A DNA stretch of 64,000 nt from Microbacterium halimionae (GTDB taxonomy: Bacteria; Actinomycetota; Actinomycetes; Actinomycetales; Microbacteriaceae). Below, piece after piece: positions 1-7,804 of the stretch. Made by a program: the position numbers and the translations under genes. The stretch is from positions 372,001-436,000 of the forward strand of contig NZ_JAAOZB010000001.1 in NCBI RefSeq assembly GCF_011761265.1, given 5' to 3'. The notes under the pieces are model-generated. The model saw nothing but the letters and a program-made list of their open reading frames with translations, searched no databases and was not told the origin of the DNA. Each line of letters begins with the position of its first letter. Within the stretch, counting starts at the first letter, position 1.

Positions 1-975
1 GCACTCGGTCTTCCGCTCAGCGCGTTCGTCACCGAAAAAGCCGACTGGCACCTGCTGTTCTGGGTCGCCGCGGCCCTCGGCTCTGTCGTCTTCGCACTTG
101 TCTTATGGATTGTTCCCGTCAGCGTGCTTCGCACCGCCGGCAGGTTCGACTACACCGGGGCTGCGGGGCTCGCGATCGGTCTCATCGGAGTGCTGCTCGC
201 GATTTCGCGCGGCAACACGTGGGGCTGGTTCTCGGTCACAACCCTTGCAACCGGGATTGGCGGCATCCTCGTGCTGCTCGTCTGGGGCTGGTACGAGCTA
301 CGAATCGCGGAGCCGCTGCTTGACCTCCGCGTCGCGGCACGACGCCCGGTACTGCTCACCAATATCGCGTCGGTGGCCATGGGCTTCTCGCTCTTTGCCT
401 CGAACGTTTCTTACCCGCAAATCTTGGAGCTGCCCGAAAGCTTGGGCGGTTTTGGACTCTCGCTCATTGGCGCAAGCCTCATTGTGATGCCTTCGGGCAT
501 CGTGATGATGGTGCTCTCACCGTTTTCGGGGCGTATCGCCCGCACGGTCGGCCCCAAACTACTGCTGATTCTCGGCGCAATTGCACTCATGGCCGCGTAC
601 GGATTCACGATCTTGTTCTCGGCCGAGGTGTGGCAAATCTTGGTGGCAAACATATTGATCGGCGTCGGGATCGGATTCGGGTACGCAGCGATGCCAATGC
701 TCATCATGAGGTCGGTACCGCAGTCTGAGACCGGCGCATCCAACGGCCTGAATGCCCTGTTCCGCTCGCTCGGCACAAGCACTGCAGCAGCAATCATCGC
801 GGCGGTGCTCGCGAGCTCTGCAGCTGTCGTCGACGGCGTACAGATTCCGAGCTCCGGGGGTTTCCAGTCCTCGTTCGTTCTCGGCGGTATAGCTGCACTT
901 CTTGCACTCATCTGCGCAGCGTTCATCCCGACGCGCCAAACGTTCGAAGAAAAACATCCCTCGCTGCCGGAGTAA
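1..975 (+). CDS. MFS drug exporter, DHA2 type (5' end missing)
   Basis: The frame is open from base 1, so only the 324 C-terminal residues are present. The segment is made almost entirely of hydrophobic helices with short loops, and it begins with a Gly/Pro-rich stretch (ALGLPLSAF) followed by a TDWHLLFW-like loop. That pattern is typical of the middle of 14-helix DHA2 proton antiporters. The family expels drugs or other toxic compounds across the inner membrane using the proton gradient; the substrate cannot be read here. The stop TAA is at 973-975, and the next gene on the same strand starts 20 bp later from its own promoter. A generic MFS permease is the alternative. Confidence 0.8.
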   Translation, partial: ALGLPLSAFVTEKADWHLLFWVAAALGSVVFALVLWIVPVSVLRTAGRFDYTGAAGLAIGLIGVLLAISRGNTWGWFSVTTLATGIGGILVLLVWGWYELRIAEPLLDLRVAARRPVLLTNIASVAMGFSLFASNVSYPQILELPESLGGFGLSLIGASLIVMPSGIVMMVLSPFSGRIARTVGPKLLLILGAIALMAAYGFTILFSAEVWQILVANILIGVGIGFGYAAMPMLIMRSVPQSETGASNGLNALFRSLGTSTAAAIIAAVLASSAAVVDGVQIPSSGGFQSSFVLGGIAALLALICAAFIPTRQTFEEKHPSLPE

Positions 976-982
976 CCACCGC

Positions 983-994
983 TACTCTTTCGGA
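983..994 (+). promoter_or_regulatory. -10 box of a leaderless promoter for the peptide transporter
   Basis: TACTCT at 983-988 is followed by exactly 6 nt and then the ATG at 995, which places the transcription start at or next to the start codon. No Shine-Dalgarno sequence is present in the 20 bp gap. Confidence 0.55.
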
Positions 995-2473
995 ATGACC
1001 ACAGCTGATCAGTCTCCCGACGTCGAGGACACCGCAGACCACGACGCCCGCTTCTTCGGCCAGCCGTGGGCGCTCGCGCACGTGTTCGGCGTGGAGATGT
1101 GGGAGCGCTTCAGCTTCTACGGCATGCAGGGCATCCTGCTCATCTACCTGTACTACTCGGCGGCGCAGGGTGGCCTCGGAATCGACGAGGCGGTGGCTAC
1201 CGGAATCGTCGGAGCCTACGGCGGTGCTGTCTATCTCTCCACCATTCTCGGAGCATGGATCGCAGATCGTCTGCTCGGGTCGGAACGAGTGCTGTTCTAC
1301 AGCGCTGTCGTCATCATGTTCGGCCACATCGCTCTCGCGGTACTCCCCGGCATCCCGGGAGTCACCGTCGGCCTCATCCTGATCGCCGTCGGCTCGGGCG
1401 GCCTGAAAGCAAACGCCACCTCGGTAGTGGGCGCTCTCTACAGTGAAGAAGACACGCGGCGGGATGCCGGTTTCTCGCTGTTCTACCTCGGCATCAACCT
1501 CGGCGCTTTCTTCGGCCCGATCTTCACCGGGCTCCTGCAGACTACGATGGGCTTCCACTGGGGCTTCGGGCTCGCGGCAGTCGGAATGGGTGTCGGCCTC
1601 ATCCAGTACTCGATCGGGCGAAAAGGGATGCCAGCATCTGCTCGCATCGTTCCGAACCCACTGCCGAAGAACAAACGCGTCCGGATGATCACAATCGGGG
1701 TTGCCGGGCTCGCGGTCATCATTGCGCTCATTCTCATCGGGGTGATTCGCGCCGATAACCTGTCGACGGTCGTGATCATCGTCACTCTCGCGGCAGCGAT
1801 CGCATACTTTGCCGTCATCATCGCCTCACGACAGATCACGTCGATCGAGCGCTCGCGCGTGTTCGGCTTTATTCCGCTGTTCATTGTGAGCGTCGGGTTC
1901 TGGTCGCTCTACCAACAGCAGTTCACAGTGCTGACGATCTACTCCGATAAGCGACTCGACCGCAGCCTCTTCGGTTGGGAAATGCCGGTTTCGTGGGTGC
2001 AGTCGATCAATCCGATCTTCATCATCATTCTCTCGGGCGTCTTCGCTGCTCTCTGGACGAAGCTCGGCAAGCGTCAGCCGAGCACGCCCGTGAAGTTCGG
2101 TCTCGCCTCCATCGTCATGGGGATCGCTTTCTTGCTCTTCTTGCTGTGGGCAAATGGCGGAGATAACACCACTCCACTCTTGGCGATTGTCGGCATCCTG
2201 TTCGTCTTCACCGTGGCAGAACTGCTGCTCTCACCCATTGGCCTCTCGGTATCGACGAAGCTTGCCCCCCACATGTTCAAGACGCAGATGGTGGCGCTGT
2301 TCTTCCTCTCGGTCGCCCTCGGCACAGCCGTCGCCGGCTGGTGCGCGCAGTTCTACGACCCCACCAACGAGGTTCCGTACTTCACGGTTCTCGGCGTCAT
2401 CGCGGTGGCACTCGGTGGCGCGCTGCTGCTCTCGGTCAAGCCGGTGTTGGCCTTGATGAAGGGCGTGCGCTGA
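995..2473 (+). CDS. Proton-dependent oligopeptide transporter (POT/PTR family)
   Basis: 492 residues, normal for the family. Residues 34-43 carry the ExxERFxxYG motif (EMWERFSFYG) needed for proton coupling. The GGLKAN motif and the PTR2-type stretch with FSLFYLGINLGAF follow in helices 4-5. About 14 hydrophobic helices can be counted. POT proteins import di- and tripeptides with protons across the cytoplasmic membrane. The open frame extends upstream to 902, but ATG 995 is chosen because it starts the conserved protein and sits 6 nt after a -10 box. It is codirectional with, but probably independent of, the upstream exporter. Confidence 0.9.
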   Translation: MTTADQSPDVEDTADHDARFFGQPWALAHVFGVEMWERFSFYGMQGILLIYLYYSAAQGGLGIDEAVATGIVGAYGGAVYLSTILGAWIADRLLGSERVLFYSAVVIMFGHIALAVLPGIPGVTVGLILIAVGSGGLKANATSVVGALYSEEDTRRDAGFSLFYLGINLGAFFGPIFTGLLQTTMGFHWGFGLAAVGMGVGLIQYSIGRKGMPASARIVPNPLPKNKRVRMITIGVAGLAVIIALILIGVIRADNLSTVVIIVTLAAAIAYFAVIIASRQITSIERSRVFGFIPLFIVSVGFWSLYQQQFTVLTIYSDKRLDRSLFGWEMPVSWVQSINPIFIIILSGVFAALWTKLGKRQPSTPVKFGLASIVMGIAFLLFLLWANGGDNTTPLLAIVGILFVFTVAELLLSPIGLSVSTKLAPHMFKTQMVALFFLSVALGTAVAGWCAQFYDPTNEVPYFTVLGVIAVALGGALLLSVKPVLALMKGVR

Positions 2474-2499
2474 CTTCTAGCGTCCGTGTTTATTCTGCG

Positions 2500-3291
2500 C
2501 TAGCGCTTGTGGTCGGCCGCTGTCGTCACATGCTCGGCGAACAGCCCCGGCCACGCCATGATGCCGTAGGGAGTGCGTGCGACAACGAGCCGACTACCGC
2601 GGATCAGGCGGTTGAGACGCTTTGCTGTCGCCAGCGGGTGGGACTTGTCGCCAGTCCACGCCAGAATCAGCGTGGGCACATCGAGGCGCACAATCGTCTT
2701 CCGCGCCGGAATGTCAGTTGCCGCGGCCCCGCGCAAAACGGTCGGCAGTAGATGTTCGTCGACTTCGGGGAGCGTTTTGGGCGCATCAGCCAGCGCAGGG
2801 GGCGCCGGTGAGAGTGAGCCCATTTCGACCCACGCCTCGCGCCCTTCCCGCTCAATGAGTTCGGCGTGCGAGAGGTAAGTATCTGCCTGTGCAACTCGGG
2901 TCTTTCCCGCGGTTGGCGGGATCGCGAACGTCAAACTCGCGAACCGATCAGGATGCTGCGTCACAGCGTGCAGCAGTGTTCCCGTACCCATCGACGGACC
3001 CACGCCGTGCACCTGTTCACCGGGAGCCACGTGATCGATCACGCGCACGAGGTCTTCGGCGAGCCGATCCCAGCCGTAATCAGCGCTGTTGAACGACCCT
3101 GTCGAATGACCGTGACCGCGTGCGTCGTATCTCAGCACACGGTGCCCGCGGAGTGCACGACCGAGGTTCAACCCCAGCTGGGTATCGCGTTCACGACTCG
3201 ATGTCAGCCCGTGCAGTTGCACAACGAGCGGTCCAGAATCCCCCACGATGTCGTAGTCGAGCACGGCTCCACCGACATCAAGTTTCGGCAC
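2500..3291 (-). CDS. Alpha/beta hydrolase, apparently lacking the catalytic His
   Basis: 263 residues. The oxyanion HG motif (QLHGLTS) lies near residue 26, the nucleophile elbow is G98-P-S100-M-G102, and an acid is seen in TGDKSHP. Where homologues have a GHM-type catalytic histidine, this protein reads PYGIMAWPG, so the histidine appears to be replaced by Ile. Activity is therefore uncertain and no substrate can be named. GTG at 3291 is chosen over the longer frame because AGGAG lies 4-5 nt upstream. It is divergent from the condensation-domain gene and convergent with the peptide transporter. Confidence 0.75.
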   Translation of the reverse strand: MPKLDVGGAVLDYDIVGDSGPLVVQLHGLTSSRERDTQLGLNLGRALRGHRVLRYDARGHGHSTGSFNSADYGWDRLAEDLVRVIDHVAPGEQVHGVGPSMGTGTLLHAVTQHPDRFASLTFAIPPTAGKTRVAQADTYLSHAELIEREGREAWVEMGSLSPAPPALADAPKTLPEVDEHLLPTVLRGAAATDIPARKTIVRLDVPTLILAWTGDKSHPLATAKRLNRLIRGSRLVVARTPYGIMAWPGLFAEHVTTAADHKR

Positions 3292-3343
3292 GAGACTCCT
3301 AACGTCACAAATGAGAGATCTTTGCCCCATAGACTACGACGCC

Positions 3344-4660
3344 ATGCGCCTGACAAATGTCGCCCAAATGATCCTCCCAGCCGGGCGGCTGCACAGCTAT
3401 GCCACTGAAATCAGAGTAGATTTCGCCGCTGAACTGCCTATTTCTTTCGACCAGGGGCGCCACGTCGCGCTCGGGGATCGCGCCGGATCTTGGATGGCCG
3501 TCGCCCTCCGTTTGCCCGCACCTGTGCCCCACGATGACCTCGCCACGGCGTGGCACGCTGTCATTTCACGACATGGCACGCTGCAGACTGCGTTCAGTCA
3601 TGAACCGAGCGGCGAGGTTTCACTGAGCCGTGTTGAGGTGTCGAGCGGTGTGTGGCGGGAGCATCCGGTTGCTCCGGGTCATGCCACACGAGACGTCCTG
3701 CGCGATGTGCTCGATGAGGCGTGTTCGCCGTTCTCGCGACCCTCACACCTGCTGTGTGTCGTTGAGCCCGAATCTGACGATCGACCTGTCGTGGTGATCG
3801 GTTCGGATCACTCCCACGTCGACATGTGGTCGCTGCTGATCATCGTGCGAGACCTGACGAGCGCACTCGCGGCTGTTGAAGCCGGCGAAGATCCGGCGCT
3901 TTCGCCCGCTGCGACCTTCGCCGAGCACACCACAGTGCTCAAGCGGATGCCTCCGGCTCCGGCCGAAATCGGCGAACGGTGGGACCGCATTCTCGATGCC
4001 GGCGACGGCCTTATGCCGGTGTTTCCGCTCCCCCTCGGCGACGTTTCAGTACCGCAGGCCGAGGTCGTCGAAGTGCGGGATGTGCTCGACAGCGCCGATG
4101 TTCGGGTTTTTGAAGCGGAAGCTGCCGCCGCGGGCGTTCGCCCTACCGCGCTTGCACTTTCGGTGCTTACGCAGGTGACGCGCGACATGAGTGGGCAGGC
4201 ACTCCGGGCCGTTTTTCCGGTCCATTCTCGCCACGAAGCACGATGGCTCGATGCCGTGGGATGGTTCATCACGAATGCCGTCATTGAGTGCGTCGAGGCA
4301 ACACCCAAAGCCTGCGCTGCGGCAGTTAAAGACGCCCTTGCGCTGGGTTCGTACCCGCTCGCACCGATCTTTGCACCGTACGGGGGCATGCCGCAGGGCC
4401 CGGGGATGTTCGCAATTTCTTGGCTCGACACCCGGCGGCTCCCCGAGGTCGCACCTGACCTCAGTATTCAGTACGTCTCGGCGTCGATCCGCACCGACGG
4501 CGTCATGATCTGGTTCATCGTGAACGAGTCGGGTCTGCACTTGCGATGCCGCTACCCAGAGACGCCCGAGGCCCGCGCAAACGTCGGAGGATGGCTCGAC
4601 AGTATCGCGCAGGCGCTCCGCGCACTGTCGGGAGTGGACGTAGGTACCGTCGGCGGCTGA
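3344..4660 (+). CDS. Stand-alone condensation-domain protein
   Basis: 438 residues, the size of one condensation (C) domain. The HxxxD active-site motif is seen as D-H156-S-H-V-D160-M-W, the RHG(T)L-type early motif at about residues 76-80, and a GWF(I)xN-like motif (VGWFITN) in the second half. C domains join acyl or aminoacyl groups carried on carrier proteins, and related free-standing enzymes (PapA type) esterify alcohols. No adenylation or carrier-protein gene lies in the window, so the substrate is unknown. ATG 3344 is preferred over 3311 because MRLTNVAQ fits an N-terminus and a TAGACT box lies 8 nt upstream. The stop is 5 nt from the convergent mscS gene. Confidence 0.75.
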   Translation: MRLTNVAQMILPAGRLHSYATEIRVDFAAELPISFDQGRHVALGDRAGSWMAVALRLPAPVPHDDLATAWHAVISRHGTLQTAFSHEPSGEVSLSRVEVSSGVWREHPVAPGHATRDVLRDVLDEACSPFSRPSHLLCVVEPESDDRPVVVIGSDHSHVDMWSLLIIVRDLTSALAAVEAGEDPALSPAATFAEHTTVLKRMPPAPAEIGERWDRILDAGDGLMPVFPLPLGDVSVPQAEVVEVRDVLDSADVRVFEAEAAAAGVRPTALALSVLTQVTRDMSGQALRAVFPVHSRHEARWLDAVGWFITNAVIECVEATPKACAAAVKDALALGSYPLAPIFAPYGGMPQGPGMFAISWLDTRRLPEVAPDLSIQYVSASIRTDGVMIWFIVNESGLHLRCRYPETPEARANVGGWLDSIAQALRALSGVDVGTVGG

Positions 4661-4665
4661 GTGGC

Positions 4666-5658
4666 TCAGTTGTTTGCCGCGCCACTACCAACGTCGTCGA
4701 TCGCGTCGTTGTCGCGCGATTGCTCAGCCGGCACGGCCTCTGCTTCTGCTTGCTCCGCTGATTCAGCTGGGTCACCGAGCCCCAGCACCGCGCGTGCTTC
4801 CTCATCGCTTAGGCCGAATACGCTCCGCACATTGAGGTCTCGCTGCGGAAATGGGATTTCGATACCGTAGCGTTGCAAAGACGAGTGGATTGCCCAGTTG
4901 TAAGCCGCGGTCACAGCGATCGGCTTCTTCGTCGCTTCGGGATTGAGCCAGATGACGAGCTCAAAGTTGAGCGAGCTCGCACCGAACTCGCTCAACCAGA
5001 CTTGAGGTCGGCGCGGACCCTCGAGGTCGAGAGTAAACGGCACGGATGCAGCTGCTTCAAGCGCCGCCTTTTTTACTATCTCTTTGCCTGTGCCGTATGC
5101 CACACCAAAGGGAACTCTGAGACGCCGCAACACCTCCCGATGTGTCCAGTTGACGACCCGCCCACTCACGAATTCGGAGTTCGGCACTAAAATATCGATG
5201 TTGTCGTTCGTCACGATCGTCGTTGCACGAATCTTGATGTCACGAACTTCTCCTGTCACACCCGACTCAAGCTCGACGAAGTCACCGATCTTGAGCGATT
5301 TATCGAGCAGCAATACGATCCCCGACACAAAATTACTGAAAAGCGTCTGCAGCCCGAACCCGAGCCCGACACCGAGGGCACCAGCGAGCACTGCGAATCT
5401 ATCGAGCGGAACGCCGATAACAGTTATTGCGATCAGCACTCCTACAACGATGACGGCGTAGGTCACCAACCGCGAAAGCGTGTACCAAGTAGCCGTGCGC
5501 GTGGCGCCTTGCCGGCGCGAGTACCGCAGAATCGCCGAGCGCAGAAAAATGGCGAGAACGACAGCGATGAGAAGAATTGCTGCCGCTGACACGGCCGCTG
5601 TGAGCGATATCGAGACATCGAAAAGATTGATCTCGGCTAGTGCGTATCTGCTCGACAT
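4666..5658 (-). CDS. MscS-family mechanosensitive ion channel
   Basis: About 330 residues. Two N-terminal hydrophobic helices are followed by the pore-lining glycine/alanine-rich helix (GALGVGLGFGLQTLFSNFVSGI), then the beta-rich MscS middle domain starting at LLLDKSLKIGDFVEL. The tail is acidic and alanine-rich. Members open under membrane tension and release solutes during hypo-osmotic shock. ATG 5676 (six residues longer) is an equally possible start, since neither site has a clear ribosome-binding site. It is convergent with the condensation-domain gene and divergent from purU. Confidence 0.88.
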   Translation of the reverse strand: MSSRYALAEINLFDVSISLTAAVSAAAILLIAVVLAIFLRSAILRYSRRQGATRTATWYTLSRLVTYAVIVVGVLIAITVIGVPLDRFAVLAGALGVGLGFGLQTLFSNFVSGIVLLLDKSLKIGDFVELESGVTGEVRDIKIRATTIVTNDNIDILVPNSEFVSGRVVNWTHREVLRRLRVPFGVAYGTGKEIVKKAALEAAASVPFTLDLEGPRRPQVWLSEFGASSLNFELVIWLNPEATKKPIAVTAAYNWAIHSSLQRYGIEIPFPQRDLNVRSVFGLSDEEARAVLGLGDPAESAEQAEAEAVPAEQSRDNDAIDDVGSGAANN

Positions 5659-5838
5659 GCCATGAGCCAAGCACATGGCCGCTGGCGACGCGACCCTTCG
5701 CCACGTTGCCAGCGTTTAGCGGACATTCTTCAGACTCAGGAAATGACGCACTGCGTTCCGATAGGTTTGATTACCTACGCGCGCCCTCCTGCTCGGTCAG
5801 AGAGGACGTTGCCGCCTTATCCCGAGGAGACACCTTTC

Positions 5839-6714
5839 ATGACGCTGCACGACGCTGCTTATCGGGACCATGCCTGCCTGATCGTTCACGGTCCCGATCA
5901 GGCCGGCCTCGTCGCGGCAGTGACAGCACTCATCACGAGAAACAAGGCGAACATCGTCACTCTCGACCAGTACTCCGACAACCCCGAGGGCGGGGCGTTC
6001 TTTCAGCGCGTTGTGTTTCACCGTCCTGAACTTGCGGCGGCTCTGCCCGAGATCGAACACGACCTCGCGCAGACGCTTGAGCCGTACTCGATGCAGTGGA
6101 CGCTCTCAGACATGTCGGTCCCCAAACGGATGGCGATCCTCGCATCCACGAGCGACCATTGCCTTCTAGAGTTGCTCTGGCGCCAACGTCGCGGCGAGCT
6201 CAACGTGACTATTCCGATGGTTATCTCGAACCACACAAACACAGCTGAAGATGTGCGTTCGTTCGGGGTGCCCTTCTTCCACGTCCCGTCCCAGGGCGCC
6301 GACAAATCCGCAGCAGAAACCGAGATCGTCAGGATGCTCGCGGGCAACGTCGACTTTGTCGTGCTTGCTCGCTACATGCAGATTCTGTCCGACGACTTCC
6401 TCACCGCGGTGGGCGTACCGGTGATCAACATCCACCATTCGTTCCTGCCCGCGTTTGTGGGAGCCGGGCCATACAAAAAAGCCAAGGAACGCGGGGTCAA
6501 ACTCATCGGAGCGACATCGCACTACGTGACGAAAGATCTCGACGAAGGGCCGATCATCGAGCAAGATGTCGCGCGCGTCGACCACTCGATGAGCGCCGTT
6601 GATTTGCAAGCTCGCGGTGCGTACGTCGAGCGTGCTGTGCTCGCGCGCGCTGTGCAATGGCACGCAGAGGACCGAGTCATCCGCCACGGCAATCAGACCA
6701 TAGTCTTCGAGTGA
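5839..6714 (+). CDS. purU: Formyltetrahydrofolate deformylase
   Basis: 291 residues. An N-terminal ACT domain (about residues 12-90) precedes a formyltransferase-fold hydrolase domain. Asn and His of the active-site loop are seen in INIHHSFLPAF, and the catalytic Asp in KDLDEGPI. PurU hydrolyses 10-formyl-THF to formate and THF; the formate feeds PurT and the reaction balances one-carbon pools. ATG 5839 is chosen because GAGGAG lies 9 nt upstream (5824-5829); the open frame reaches back to 5662 but lacks family similarity there. The leader does not show a riboswitch that I can recognise. It is convergent with the beta-lactamase-like gene. Confidence 0.93.
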   Translation: MTLHDAAYRDHACLIVHGPDQAGLVAAVTALITRNKANIVTLDQYSDNPEGGAFFQRVVFHRPELAAALPEIEHDLAQTLEPYSMQWTLSDMSVPKRMAILASTSDHCLLELLWRQRRGELNVTIPMVISNHTNTAEDVRSFGVPFFHVPSQGADKSAAETEIVRMLAGNVDFVVLARYMQILSDDFLTAVGVPVINIHHSFLPAFVGAGPYKKAKERGVKLIGATSHYVTKDLDEGPIIEQDVARVDHSMSAVDLQARGAYVERAVLARAVQWHAEDRVIRHGNQTIVFE

Positions 6715-6780
6715 CACACTCGCTCTGCCGCAAAATTCCACGCCCCGACGCCACGCCCCGACGCCCGCACGCCGCCGACC

Positions 6781-6832
6781 ATGTCTCACTTATTCATGAA
6801 TGTTGGCGCCCGAGGCTGAATAAGTGAGACAT
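6781..6832. repeat. Perfect 16-bp inverted repeat between convergent genes
   Basis: Arm ATGTCTCACTTATTCA (6781-6796) is repeated exactly as its reverse complement at 6817-6832 around a 20-nt spacer. The arms are AT-rich compared with the flanks, no T-tract follows, and C-rich DNA precedes it. It may serve as a bidirectional terminator for purU and the next gene, or be a relic of insertion-sequence ends. Confidence 0.6.
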
Positions 6833-6836
6833 CGGG

Positions 6837-7760
6837 CTAGAAGACGTACTCCATGAGTTCGACTCCGAGAGTGCGCAGCGCTTCGTGTGCGCGGAGCCGG
6901 TGCGAGATAGAGAGGTCATCGAAGCAGACGATGACCGCGTAGGCGACGCCCGCCCGTGGTCCGCCGAGTACACCAGCTTCGGCTCGAACACCGCTGTCAC
7001 GACCGGTCTTGTTCACGAAGAGCAGTTCGTGCGCATCATTGAAGTGCGCAAACGGATCGAGACCTGTTGCGGATGCCACGAGCGACAAGTCTTGGTTCAA
7101 GCTCAGCCACTCCGAGACCTGGGCACTGACGCCAGCTGACACTGCCTTCGAATTCACGAGGGCCGCGAAGAGTTCTGAGTACTCACGGGCTGATCCGAGC
7201 GCGACATGGGGCGCGTCATCGGGACCCCGGCGGTCGCGGAATCCGTCCATGACTGCTGCTCGGGTGAGTCCCAATTTCTCAATGCGAGCGCGCACCGTGG
7301 GAAGGCCCACCCGGTGCAGCAACGCGTTCGTCGCGAGCGCATCGCCGGACGCGGCGGCCAGCACCGCAAGATCGACGAGCGCGAGTGTCGGCGCCTTGAG
7401 ATGCTGCCAGATTCCGGCGATATCGACCGGCTCGAGCCCCTCCCGTTCGACCAGTTCGAGCGGGTCGAGTTCGCCAGACTCAAACTGCGCCGCGACCTCA
7501 ACAAGAAGTGGCACGACTCCGAGACCCGCAACCGGGAGCGTCACGTAGTCATCACCCACGAGCACTGCCTCGCCAGAATCGAGGTCGGTAACGCGCACCG
7601 AAACCTGTGCCCCCGATGCGGCAAGCGCATCGAGCGCCGCCAGGCTCGACTTGAATGACCGTTTTCCCGGCGCCTTACGTCGCGAGAGCTTGCCCCCCTC
7701 ACCACGCCGGGTTCCGCGGCGAGCCTCGGTGCCGCGAGTTGGCTCAGGGGACGTACCCAT
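6837..7760 (-). CDS. Class A beta-lactamase-like protein without the SxxK serine
   Basis: 307 residues with a basic, disordered N-terminus and no convincing signal peptide. The fold match is visible from the TATN-like helix (GDALATNALLHRVG) and the KTG triad near the C-terminus (NKTGRDSGVR). The segment that should hold SxxK reads LPVAGLGVVPLL, so both the nucleophilic Ser and the Lys are absent. Family members hydrolyse beta-lactams or peptidoglycan analogues; this one is probably a binding or regulatory pseudoenzyme. ATG 7760 has AAGGA about 7 nt upstream, which favours it over 7808. It is codirectional with the upstream M13 peptidase gene, with a 44-bp gap. Confidence 0.72.
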   Translation of the reverse strand: MGTSPEPTRGTEARRGTRRGEGGKLSRRKAPGKRSFKSSLAALDALAASGAQVSVRVTDLDSGEAVLVGDDYVTLPVAGLGVVPLLVEVAAQFESGELDPLELVEREGLEPVDIAGIWQHLKAPTLALVDLAVLAAASGDALATNALLHRVGLPTVRARIEKLGLTRAAVMDGFRDRRGPDDAPHVALGSAREYSELFAALVNSKAVSAGVSAQVSEWLSLNQDLSLVASATGLDPFAHFNDAHELLFVNKTGRDSGVRAEAGVLGGPRAGVAYAVIVCFDDLSISHRLRAHEALRTLGVELMEYVF

Positions 7761-7804
7761 GAGCGGTTCCTTCCTGCCGGAGGTGGACGAGCGTGGGGAG
7801 CGTA

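Noticed and set aside
5715..5838. Riboswitch before purU
   Set aside because: I looked for glycine and THF aptamer cores and found no convincing match or expression platform.
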